From positions 1-12,992 of the forward strand of contig CALPRR020000053.1 in NCBI GenBank assembly GCA_943326025.2: a stretch of DNA of 12,992 bases, written 5' to 3'. Below the pieces are notes generated by a model. The model did not search any database. It was not told where the DNA came from and saw nothing but the letters and a program-made list of their open reading frames with translations. The stretch's first letter is position 1. Each line of letters opens with the position of its first letter. A program made the position numbers and the translations under genes. Of the stretch, positions 1-6,007 are shown in pieces. The DNA is from Candidatus Kuenenia stuttgartensis. Lineage in GTDB: Bacteria > Bacteroidota > Bacteroidia > Flavobacteriales_D > Crocinitomicaceae.

Positions 1-964
1 AATCAAATAACATTTTATCTAAACCAGTTGTGTAACGAACTGTATGAACTGTCCCTTTCATATCCAACGAATCTTCGTTTAAATAAAGTGCATCCATAAA
101 ACACATCAAACGTCCACCTCGCATTAAAAACTGATCAATAATGTATAAATCTTTATCTGAAAAAGGGGCTCTTGGACGAGCAATAACTAATCCATCAACA
201 CCATCTAACGCTCCAACTGAGTCATTTAAAATCACATCTTTAATTGCATAATTAGGTGAAATTAATGCTCTTGCTCTTTGCGATTCTGCAAAAGTTAACT
301 CTCCATGACCTTGTAAAAAAGCAATTCGTTGACGTTTCTCAATAATAGAACGTTTAAATGTGCTTATTAACATGTACTCTAAATTGTTAATCGCATTTTG
401 AACCATTTGACCTAAGGCAGGATCATTTAAATTATATGGCTTACCTGGAGGAGTTCCTGGAAGGAATTGAATTGTATTTACAGTATATCCTTTATAATCA
501 ATAACTGCACCTGGCCAAATCAACAATTGATTTTGAGAACCATCTTTCATGTAAGTCACATCCATCGGGATAATACCTTTCCCTTTATCGTAAATAGTTT
601 CAAAAAGTTCTTGTTGCTCTTTTTCTGTTCCTGTTAAAGGATCAATAAACTGATATTCAATTTTCTTTCCTGCAATTTGTCTAAATTCTTTTAGTTTATC
701 TTCTAGCGCATTTTTAAACAATTTCAATTCAGAAGGCAGATTTCCTGAAAGGTATATTTTAAGCGATAATCTATCAGTAAAAACTGAATCATTTTGAAGA
801 AATAACTCAGTCCCTTTAGAAAGTGAATAACGTTGATCTTCAGTCATGTCCCAACGTTTATTTAAGAACGAGAAGATAATGTTTACAATTATTATCCCAA
901 CAATGAAAATTAGTAAAAATGTCCAGTTGAAAATACCTTTAAAGTTTTTTTTAGTCGTCGTCAT
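1..964 (-). CDS. gldG: GldG, gliding/secretion ABC-transporter accessory protein (N-terminal part, cut by window edge)
   Basis: Reading leftward from ATG at 964, the frame stays open for 321 codons to the window edge, so the C-terminus is missing. The protein begins MTTTKKNFKGIF, has one membrane segment at about residues 13-33, then a large soluble region containing RWDMTEDQRYSLSKGT, PGTPPGKPYNLNDPALGQM and an IAFLQGHGEL stretch. These are typical of GldG and the related ABC-type uncharacterised transport (DUF4350-like) proteins, in which a membrane anchor carries a big extracytoplasmic domain. The gene starts 7 nt after the gldF stop, so the two are co-transcribed. In gliding Bacteroidota, GldF and GldG are thought to work with the ATPase GldA, which is not in this window. 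Assignment is by motif recall and by the adjacent gldF. Confidence 0.88.
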   Translation of the reverse strand, partial: MTTTKKNFKGIFNWTFLLIFIVGIIIVNIIFSFLNKRWDMTEDQRYSLSKGTELFLQNDSVFTDRLSLKIYLSGNLPSELKLFKNALEDKLKEFRQIAGKKIEYQFIDPLTGTEKEQQELFETIYDKGKGIIPMDVTYMKDGSQNQLLIWPGAVIDYKGYTVNTIQFLPGTPPGKPYNLNDPALGQMVQNAINNLEYMLISTFKRSIIEKRQRIAFLQGHGELTFAESQRARALISPNYAIKDVILNDSVGALDGVDGLVIARPRAPFSDKDLYIIDQFLMRGGRLMCFMDALYLNEDSLDMKGTVHTVRYTTGLDKMLFD

Positions 965-971
965 TTTAAGC

Positions 972-1703
972 TTATTTTTTCAATGATTTAATGACTGTTA
1001 AAGCCGCAAATATGAACAATCCAATGATTGATATAAAATAGAAAAGATCTGCAGTATCAATTACACCTCTTTTTATCGAATCATAATGATAGGTCATTCC
1101 GCAATACTGAATTACAGAGTCAAAACTTCCCATTAAATTAAAAGAACCAATTTTGCCAAGTCCAAAATAGAAAACCCAACACAAAAATGCACCTAAAATA
1201 AATGCTACAATTTGACTACTTGTAATCGCAGATGCGAAAATACCGATGGCGATAAAAGTTGAACCTAAAAGAAGTAATCCGATGTATGAAGTAAACGTTG
1301 CTCCACTATCAATAATACCAATAGGTTTGCCAAGGTAATACATTGAAATATAATAGATAATTGTAGGAATTATAGCAATCACTAAAAGCGTAACGCCTGC
1401 GAAATATTTTGCTAAAATGATTTGTAAATCAGATATAGGCCTTGTAAAAAGAAGTTCAATCGTTCCTGTTCTTCTTTCTTCTGCAATTGAACGCATTGTA
1501 ATTGCAGGAATTAGAATTAGAAAAATGAATGGAGATAGATTAAAGAAAGGTATTAAATCTGCTTCTGTACCTTGTAAAAGATTAGTTTCATCTGAAACTA
1601 CCCAATGAAAATAGCCTGATAAAATAAGATAAATTAGGATAAAAACATACCCAATTATTGAACTTAAGAAACTTCTAATTTCTTTGAAATATAATGCTTT
1701 CAT
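972..1703 (-). CDS. gldF: GldF, ABC-2 type transporter permease linked to gliding motility
   Basis: A 243-residue permease with about six hydrophobic segments (roughly 11-34, 56-72, 100-121, 138-160, 162-182 and 220-239). It carries the ABC-2 permease signature ITMRSIAEERRTGTIELLFT at residues 68-87, on the cytoplasmic side after the second segment. It would be the membrane-spanning subunit of the GldAFG complex. I chose ATG at 1703, giving MKALYFKEIRSFLSS as in the family, over an in-frame ATG at 1742. A promoter box at 1750-1757 places the transcription start close to 1743, so the upstream ATG would be almost leaderless, while 1703 leaves a leader of about 40 nt. The length fits GldF. gldG follows after 7 nt. 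No TAnnTTTG box separates the pair. Confidence 0.9.
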   Translation of the reverse strand: MKALYFKEIRSFLSSIIGYVFILIYLILSGYFHWVVSDETNLLQGTEADLIPFFNLSPFIFLILIPAITMRSIAEERRTGTIELLFTRPISDLQIILAKYFAGVTLLVIAIIPTIIYYISMYYLGKPIGIIDSGATFTSYIGLLLLGSTFIAIGIFASAITSSQIVAFILGAFLCWVFYFGLGKIGSFNLMGSFDSVIQYCGMTYHYDSIKRGVIDTADLFYFISIIGLFIFAALTVIKSLKK

Positions 1704-1749
1704 TTTTAAATTGACCTCGTATTTTTTAAATGTAAAATTCAACGAACTA

Positions 1750-1779
1750 CAAAAATAAGATTTCCTAGCAAAACATCAA
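1750..1779 (-). promoter_or_regulatory. Bacteroidota-type promoter for gldF-gldG
   Basis: On the minus strand the -33 element TTG (plus coordinates 1777-1779) lies exactly 19 nt from TATTTTTG (1750-1757). This matches the flavobacterial consensus TTG-N19-TAnnTTTG with no mismatch. The predicted transcription start is near 1743, about 40 nt before the preferred gldF start. Confidence 0.75.
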
Positions 1780-1823
1780 TAAAGGAAAGTTTATATTTAT
1801 CAATTAGTTTACATGTCTAAAAC

Positions 1824-1851
1824 AAAAAAGCTGTCATGCGACAGCTTTTTT
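1824..1851. terminator. Perfect 12-bp hairpin with A- and T-tracts, bidirectional terminator shape
   Basis: A perfect 12-bp stem (1824-1835 with 1840-1851) encloses the four-base loop ATGC. Six A's lead in and six T's follow, so it could stop transcription from either side. There is no recognisable gene directly to its right. It lies about 45 nt upstream of the gldF -33 element, so it would insulate gldF from leftward transcription. It may instead end an unrecognised small RNA or be the remains of the leader of a lost gene. Confidence 0.65.
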
Positions 1852-2164
1852 AACCTAACAAAACTAAACTAACTTGAAAATCTTTATAACACAGGCACTA
1901 CTCTGCTTGATTTTCTATACTAACTATGAATTTACTTTTTAATTATTTTTATGTGTGTGTAATAATCATCTTTATTTATTTAATAAAATACTTTCTCTGT
2001 AAACTTATTAAAAAACAAAAGGAATGTTGCTTTCAAATAACTGGAAGAAATTCTATTACAATCATACATTTTACAGTTCGAATTTAAATATTCTCATGCT
2101 TTTAAAATTAATAATTCCGCTAATTATAAAGTGAAATACATAGTTATACTATTCAATCCATAAG
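1852..2164. other. Long AT-rich intergenic region with a second imperfect hairpin and no convincing gene
   Basis: This 313-bp stretch is very AT-rich. The segment at 1876-1915 can fold: GAAAATC (1876-1882) pairs with GATTTTC (1909-1915), and AGGCA (1893-1897) pairs with TGCTT (1904-1908, one G-U). The hexaloop is CTACTC and there is a ten-base bulge on the left arm. A perfect TAnnTTTG box on the minus strand (1859-1866) has no -33 partner and would start transcription almost inside the neighbouring hairpin. A 53-codon ORF at 1926-2087 (plus strand) is T-rich, hydrophobic and resembles no family I know, so I do not call it as a gene. Function unknown. Confidence 0.4.
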
Positions 2165-2185
2165 TAGTTCTACTTAGTAGAATTA
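2165..2185. promoter_or_regulatory. Palindrome upstream of the methionine operon promoter, candidate operator
   Basis: TTCTACT (2168-2174) and AGTAGAA (2176-2182) are perfect inverted repeats around a single T. Two more complementary bases on each side (2165-2166 and 2184-2185) follow one mismatch. The site sits about 15 bp upstream of the proposed -33 element of the operon, where an activator or repressor dimer could bind. No regulator gene is nearby and no match to a known operator is claimed. Confidence 0.35.
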
Positions 2186-2199
2186 ATTATCCATAAAAA

Positions 2200-2232
2200 T
2201 TTGGAGAATCGGAAATAATTTCTGAATATTTG
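2200..2232 (+). promoter_or_regulatory. Candidate promoter of the SAM-riboswitch/met operon
   Basis: TTTG at 2200-2203 is followed, with a 21-nt spacer, by AATATTTG at 2225-2232. This is one mismatch from the Bacteroidota -7 consensus TAnnTTTG, with acceptable spacing. Transcription would start near 2239, leaving about 24 nt before the riboswitch P1 helix. That segment holds a small hairpin (TCCAC 2242-2246 with GTGGA 2251-2255). Confidence 0.45.
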
Positions 2233-2262
2233 CAAAGCATTTCCACAGCGGTGGAGAATATG

Positions 2263-2384
2263 TTTATAAAGAAGAGGTAAGAGACAGGCTCAATGATCCT
2301 CTGGCAACCAACTTAAAGTCCGTCATTTGACAGATTGGAAAACCGGTGCCAATTCCTGATCCCGAATATTCGGGAAAATATAAA
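2263..2384 (+). promoter_or_regulatory. SAM-I (S-box) riboswitch
   Basis: The S-box hallmarks are present in order. AGAGG (2272-2276) pairs with CCTCT (2298-2302) as the P2 base. GGCAACC (2303-2309) and CCGGTGCC (2343-2350) form P3, followed by AATTCCTG (2351-2358). CAGG in the P2 loop (2285-2288) is exactly complementary to CCTG (2355-2358), at the position of the L2-J3/4 pseudoknot. P4 is the strong hairpin CCCGAATATTCGGG (2361-2374). A weak P1 can form between TTTATA (2263-2268) and TATAAA (2379-2384). It precedes metX and other methionine genes, so SAM binding should turn the operon down. No T-tract terminator follows P1, and a small ORF begins 15 nt after it. Control of translation, or of coupling through that ORF, is therefore more likely than simple termination. 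Confidence 0.93.
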
Positions 2385-2398
2385 TTAATAGTATAAAA

Positions 2399-2509
2399 AT
2401 GGAAAAAAGTACAACATTTACCGCATTTGCTTTCAATTCTCATATTGAAAAATTCAACTTCTCTTTTATTTTATTAAACATTGTTTTTAGTATGTGCTGC
2501 TGCATGTAA
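2399..2509 (+). CDS. Leader peptide ending Met-Cys-Cys-Cys-Met-stop, putative cysteine/methionine attenuation uORF
   Basis: A 36-codon ORF, ATG at 2399 and TAA at 2507-2509, lies between the SAM riboswitch and metX. It starts MEKSTTFTAFAFNSHIEK and ends SMCCCM. The last codons are ATG TGC TGC TGC ATG TAA (2492-2509), three consecutive cysteine codons flanked by methionine codons. All three cysteines use TGC, although this AT-rich DNA mostly uses TGT. No transmembrane segment, signal peptide or domain is visible. A run of codons for the pathway's own product, just before a stop and ahead of a biosynthetic operon, is the mark of a regulatory leader peptide. Poly-cysteine uORFs controlling sulfur genes have been described in Actinobacteria (mycobacteria). 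Here a cysteine-responsive role is inference. An in-frame ATG at 2492 could also give a minimal five-residue peptide. Confidence 0.7.
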   Translation: MEKSTTFTAFAFNSHIEKFNFSFILLNIVFSMCCCM

Positions 2510-2513
2510 TCTA

Positions 2514-2547
2514 AAAACTAAATCTTTTAAACTTTTCTTTAAGTTTT
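2514..2547 (+). promoter_or_regulatory. Overlapping weak hairpins between leader ORF and metX, possible attenuator
   Basis: AAAACT (2514-2519) can pair with AGTTTT (2542-2547), and AAACTT (2529-2534) can pair with AAGTTT (2541-2546). The two stems share the same right arm, so they exclude each other. The left arm of the first begins 5 nt after the leader stop codon, within reach of a ribosome stalled on the cysteine codons. Both stems are only 6 bp and AT-rich. In DNA of this composition they could arise by chance. Confidence 0.25.
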
Positions 2548-2586
2548 CCCTTTCGATTTATTGTTTAATTTAATACTATAAACATT

Positions 2587-3708
2587 ATGTTTTTTCAAAA
2601 TACATTTTCTTCAAATACAAATACACTAACAGTGGAAAAGACTTTACTTGAATTTGATTCAAATCCAATTAACAAAACATTTGATACGCTTTTCATTACT
2701 GAATCAAATGAAACATTAAATGGCTTATCAATTACTTTTCATGCTTACGGGAAATACATTCCTGGAAAAACCAAAGTGGTATGGGCATGTCATGCTTTAA
2801 CAGGAAATTCAGATGTTTTTGATTGGTGGCCAGGTTTATTTGGTGAGAATGATTATTTCAATCCAAAGGATTACTTCATTATTTGTGCGAATGTTATTGG
2901 ATCTTCTTATGGTTCAACAAGTTCAGATCATAAAGATGAAAATGGAAATTTGTATTTGAATAATTTCCCAACTGTAACTCCTCGTGACATGGCTCGTGTT
3001 CATGAAATCTTAAGAACGGAACTTGGAATTGAACAAATCGACATTCTTATTGGAGCATCATTAGGTGGACAACAAGCAGTTGAATGGTCAATCGAACAAC
3101 CTTCTGTTTTTAAGCAATTAATTTTAGTAGCAACGAATGCACGTCACTCTGCTTATGGAATTGCATATAATGAAACGCAACGACAAGCTATATACAACGA
3201 TCCAACGTACGGAAAAGGTTCAATCGATGATGCAAAAGATGGATTAAAAGTAGCTAGAGCAATTGCAATGATTAGTTACCGCTCTTATCAAGGTTATGAA
3301 ATTACTCAAACGGATGAGGATTTAAATAAAATTGATGATTTCAAAGCAAGCTCCTACCAACGTTATCAAGGACAAAAATTAGCGAATCGTTTCAATGCAT
3401 ATTCATACGTCACATTAAGTAAAGCAATGGATGCACACAATGTTGGTCGAAATAAAGAATCGATTGAAGCAGCTTTAGCACAAATAACAGCTAAGACATT
3501 GGTAATTGGAATTGATAGTGACAATTTATTTCCAGTATCGGAACAAATTTATTTAAAAGAACATATTAAAGGTGCCAAATACATTGCTATTTCATCGGCA
3601 TTTGGACACGATGGCTTTTTGGTGGAAGGACCTAAATTAAAAGAAATCATTGATGATTTTTTAGTGAATGACTTTAGGAGATTTTCTCCGACAACATTTA
3701 AACGTTGA
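2587..3708 (+). CDS. metX: Homoserine O-acyltransferase (MetX family)
   Basis: This alpha/beta-hydrolase-fold enzyme transfers an acetyl or succinyl group from CoA to homoserine, activating it for sulfur insertion. Its 373 residues match the family. Visible features are CHALTGNSDVF (69-79) by the oxyanion region, FPTVTPRDMARVHEIL (127-142), the nucleophile elbow GASLGGQQAVEW (156-167, Ser158), NARHSAYGIAYNETQRQAI (184-202), the catalytic Asp in SDNLFP (Asp312) and the catalytic His in FGHDGFL (His341). The triad is complete. It is the first enzyme of the operon, 77 nt after the leader peptide and about 200 nt after the SAM riboswitch, so methionine control is expected. The last dozen residues (NDFRRFSPTTFKR) look like a non-conserved tail. 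Acetyl versus succinyl specificity cannot be settled by eye. Confidence 0.93.
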   Translation: MFFQNTFSSNTNTLTVEKTLLEFDSNPINKTFDTLFITESNETLNGLSITFHAYGKYIPGKTKVVWACHALTGNSDVFDWWPGLFGENDYFNPKDYFIICANVIGSSYGSTSSDHKDENGNLYLNNFPTVTPRDMARVHEILRTELGIEQIDILIGASLGGQQAVEWSIEQPSVFKQLILVATNARHSAYGIAYNETQRQAIYNDPTYGKGSIDDAKDGLKVARAIAMISYRSYQGYEITQTDEDLNKIDDFKASSYQRYQGQKLANRFNAYSYVTLSKAMDAHNVGRNKESIEAALAQITAKTLVIGIDSDNLFPVSEQIYLKEHIKGAKYIAISSAFGHDGFLVEGPKLKEIIDDFLVNDFRRFSPTTFKR

Positions 3709-3742
3709 TTTTGAATGTTGGATTTTGAATTATAAATTTTGA
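3708..3742 (+). repeat. Degenerate ATTTTGA repeats after metX
   Basis: Three copies of ATTTTGA (3708-3714, 3722-3728 and 3736-3742) fill the 49-nt gap between metX and the homoserine dehydrogenase gene, starting at the last base of the metX stop. The same heptamer occurs in a perfect tandem array after dnaN (12341-12375). Probably slippage-prone spacer DNA. No promoter or terminator is seen in this gap, so the two genes are likely co-transcribed. Confidence 0.6.
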
Positions 3743-3757
3743 ATTTTTAAAAAGATT

Positions 3758-5005
3758 ATGAGAAAACAATTAACGATAGGATTATTTGGATTTGGATGTG
3801 TAGGTACTGGATTGTACGAAGTTTTAAATCAATCAAATTTATTGGATGCTAAGATTAAACGCATCATTGTAAAAGACAGAACGAAGAAACGTATCATCGG
3901 TGCGGAGCATTTTGGTTATGAAGCTTCCGAAATTTTAAACGATGAAGAAATCAATTTAGTAGTTGAGTTAATCAATGACAGTAACGAAGCTTTAGCGATT
4001 GTTAGAGAAGCTTTATCAAAAGGAAAACATGTAGTTTCTGCGAATAAAAAATTAATTGCTGAACATTTGGATGAATTATTAAATCTTGCGAAAGAAAACA
4101 ATGTTTCGTTTTTATACGAAGCTTCTGTTGCTGGTTCAATTCCAATCATCCGTAACTTGGAAGAATATTATAACAATGATTCTTTATCATCTGTCCAAGG
4201 AATTGTGAACGGAACAACAAATTACATTTTAACACAAGCGAATTATGGTGTTTCTTATGCTGATGCATTACAAAAAGCACAAGAATTAGGTTTTGCTGAA
4301 GCTGATCCAACATTAGATGTGGATGGTTTTGATTCAAAATTCAAATTGGTTTTATTAATCAAACATGCATTTGGATTAACTGTTCAACCTGAGAATGTAT
4401 TTAATTATGGTATCCGTCAAATCAAACCTCAAGATGTAAAATATGCTTCTGAGAAAGATTACAGAATTAAATTATTCGCTAGAGCAGAAAAAATTGGAAA
4501 TAAAATCGTTGGTTTCGTAGCTCCTCACTTCATCAAAAAAGACCACGTTGCTTATCAAGTTGACAATGAATTCAACGCTGTAATCGTTGAAGCTTCTTTC
4601 TCTGATAGACAATTATTTTTAGGAAAAGGAGCTGGAAGTTTCCCAACTGCGAGTGCTGTATTGTCTGATGTTTCAGCTTTACAATATGATTACCAGTACG
4701 AATATAAGAAGTCAAACACTGAGACAAAACCAGTTTATGCAGAAGATTTTTATTTGAAAATCTATTTAGCTTCTAAAGACATTCAAGCATTAAATGAAAT
4801 TCCATTTTACTTCTTGGACGAAAAATTCCAAAGTTCTGGTTACAACTACCAAACTGGTTGGGTAAAATTTAGCGACTTAAGCAAATTTGATTTTAACAAT
4901 ATTGAAAAATTATTTTTCGCTGTGCTTCCAGAATCATTTAAAGACGAAGAAGAGTTTTTAAAATTCAAAGCTGAAAATGAAGTTTTAGTAAACGAAATAG
5001 CTTAA
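3758..5005 (+). CDS. hom: Homoserine dehydrogenase, monofunctional
   Basis: NAD(P)-dependent reduction of L-aspartate semialdehyde to homoserine in the cytoplasm, supplying the MetX substrate. The 415-residue protein starts with a Rossmann motif GLFGFGCVGTG (8-18) and has the SANKKLI loop (94-100). It then has EASVAGSIPIIRNL (121-134), NGTTNYILT (151-159) and the substrate-site block GFAEADPTLDVDGFDSKFKL (179-198), where Glu181, Asp192 and Lys196 align with the known catalytic residues. No aspartokinase domain is fused to it. The last 80 or so residues (about 333-415) begin with a YLKIYLAS strand but do not read as a clear ACT domain, so threonine feedback may be absent or altered. Its place between metX and sulfur genes under a SAM riboswitch suggests a methionine-dedicated enzyme. 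Confidence 0.93.
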   Translation: MRKQLTIGLFGFGCVGTGLYEVLNQSNLLDAKIKRIIVKDRTKKRIIGAEHFGYEASEILNDEEINLVVELINDSNEALAIVREALSKGKHVVSANKKLIAEHLDELLNLAKENNVSFLYEASVAGSIPIIRNLEEYYNNDSLSSVQGIVNGTTNYILTQANYGVSYADALQKAQELGFAEADPTLDVDGFDSKFKLVLLIKHAFGLTVQPENVFNYGIRQIKPQDVKYASEKDYRIKLFARAEKIGNKIVGFVAPHFIKKDHVAYQVDNEFNAVIVEASFSDRQLFLGKGAGSFPTASAVLSDVSALQYDYQYEYKKSNTETKPVYAEDFYLKIYLASKDIQALNEIPFYFLDEKFQSSGYNYQTGWVKFSDLSKFDFNNIEKLFFAVLPESFKDEEEFLKFKAENEVLVNEIA

Positions 5006-5027
5006 ATTTAATGTCAAATTAAAAAAC

Positions 5028-5060
5028 GAGCTAAATAACATGATGAATTTTATTTAACTC
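5028..5060 (+). other. Imperfect hairpin in the hom-transporter gap
   Basis: GAGCTAAAT (5028-5036) pairs with ATTTAACTC (5052-5060) with one C-A mismatch and a 15-nt loop, in the 75-nt gap before the transporter genes. No T-tract follows, so it is not a classical terminator. It could be an RNA-processing or stability element, or chance. Confidence 0.25.
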
Positions 5061-5080
5061 AGTATTAAAAAAGAAATATA

Positions 5081-5572
5081 ATGAAAAGCCCTTTAGCTTG
5101 GTACATTGCTGGTCCATTGATCGGTTTAATTGTACCATTACTTTTAATTTTAAAAGAAAAACAATTTGGAATCTCTTCAAGTTATAGATATTTGGGATCT
5201 AAATTGTTCAAGAAAGTCAATTATTTCAACTACAAAAGCGAAAGTGATGCTTGGCAATTTCAATTTGCTATTGGGCTGATTTTAGCTGGTTTGATTATCC
5301 CTCAATTAATTGATGTAGAAGCGATCACTACTTTAGAAGCGAATACTTCCTACGGTTTAATTTTTGAGAAAATTTATTCAAGCAGTAATATCCTTTTCTT
5401 TTTTATTGGAGGATTATTCGTTGGATTCGGATCTAGATATGCCAATGGATGTACAGCAGGACATTGTATTATGGGAATTTCACAATTCTCAGTAAGTTCA
5501 ATTGTTTCAACTGTATGTTTTTTCATCGGTGGATTATTTGTTAGTTATATTGTTATTCCTTTTCTGTTTTAA
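5081..5572 (+). CDS. YeeE/YedE-type sulfur transporter, first half
   Basis: A 163-residue inner-membrane protein with hydrophobic segments at about 7-24, 62-77, 102-118 and 138-161. It holds the family signature GSRYANGCTAGHCIMG (117-132) with Cys124 and Cys129. In full-length YeeE (TsuA) thiosulfate transporters, conserved membrane cysteines pass the sulfur compound through the channel. Here the transporter is split: this gene carries one signature and the next, starting 2 nt after its stop, carries the other. The two products probably assemble as one unit. In a methionine operon that ends with a sulfhydrylase, import of thiosulfate or a related sulfane-sulfur compound is the likely job, though the substrate is inferred. 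Two-gene versions are common in Bacteria, so this is not a frameshifted single gene. Confidence 0.85.
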   Translation: MKSPLAWYIAGPLIGLIVPLLLILKEKQFGISSSYRYLGSKLFKKVNYFNYKSESDAWQFQFAIGLILAGLIIPQLIDVEAITTLEANTSYGLIFEKIYSSSNILFFFIGGLFVGFGSRYANGCTAGHCIMGISQFSVSSIVSTVCFFIGGLFVSYIVIPFLF

Positions 5573-5574
5573 GT

Positions 5575-5991
5575 ATGAAATTTATTTTAACATTGATACT
5601 TGGTTTCGCATTTGGAACAGTATTATTAGCAACTCAAGCGTTTTCATGGTTTCGTATTCAACAAATGTTTCGATTTGAATCATTTCACATGTATGGCGTA
5701 TTATTTTCAGCGATTGCAACTGCTGCAATAAGTTTGATTATCATCAAAAAATTCAAAGTAAAATCGATTAATGGAAATCCAATTGAAGTGACTCCGAAAA
5801 AATTAGATTTGAAAGCAAATATCATCGGAGGTTTACTTTTTGGAATTGGTTGGGGATTAACTGGAGCTTGTTCTGCCCCGCTATACATTTTAATAGGACT
5901 TCATTACGAAATTGGTATTGCCTTATTTTTAGGAGCAATGGTTGGAGTTTATTTATTTGGTATTTTTGATAGTAGAAAAAAGAATTTATAA
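5575..5991 (+). CDS. YeeE/YedE-type sulfur transporter, second half (DUF6691-like)
   Basis: A 138-residue membrane protein with segments at about 3-20, 39-57, 82-100 and 112-132. The signature GIGWGLTGACSAP (90-102) is the second-half YeeE motif, usually GxGWGLTGACPGP, here with Ser-Ala in place of Pro-Gly, and its conserved cysteine is Cys99. The start lies 2 nt after the previous stop, which implies translational coupling and matched amounts of the two halves. The short loop at 60-80 (KVKSINGNPIEVTPKK) is basic and probably cytoplasmic. It works with the preceding gene as one transporter. Transport of thiosulfate is inferred from the TsuA family and the operon. Confidence 0.83.
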   Translation: MKFILTLILGFAFGTVLLATQAFSWFRIQQMFRFESFHMYGVLFSAIATAAISLIIIKKFKVKSINGNPIEVTPKKLDLKANIIGGLLFGIGWGLTGACSAPLYILIGLHYEIGIALFLGAMVGVYLFGIFDSRKKNL

Positions 5992-6007
5992 TCTAACATT
6001 AGAATAA

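Noticed and set aside
1417..1608. 63-codon plus-strand ORF inside gldF
   Set aside because: Antisense shadow of a well-supported membrane gene, with no independent signal.
1859..1866. Perfect TAnnTTTG box on the minus strand
   Set aside because: No -33 partner at proper spacing, and it would start transcription at the edge of the 1824-1851 hairpin.
1926..2087. 53-codon plus-strand ORF in the long intergenic gap, starting MNLLFNYFYV
   Set aside because: Its hydrophobicity follows from T-rich DNA, codon use is unlike the neighbouring genes, and no family resemblance or promoter was seen.
2361..2374. CCCGAATATTCGGG hairpin as an intrinsic terminator
   Set aside because: It is followed by A-rich sequence and not a T-tract, and it fits the P4 helix of the SAM-I riboswitch.
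2263..2384. SAM-II or SAM-IV riboswitch class
   Set aside because: The multi-helix layout with GGCAACC, GGTGCCAATTCC and a P4 hairpin is that of SAM-I. SAM-II is a small H-type pseudoknot.
5081..5991. Frameshifted single YeeE gene
   Set aside because: Each half has its own start, stop and signature motif, a 2-nt gap, and such two-gene forms are a known arrangement.
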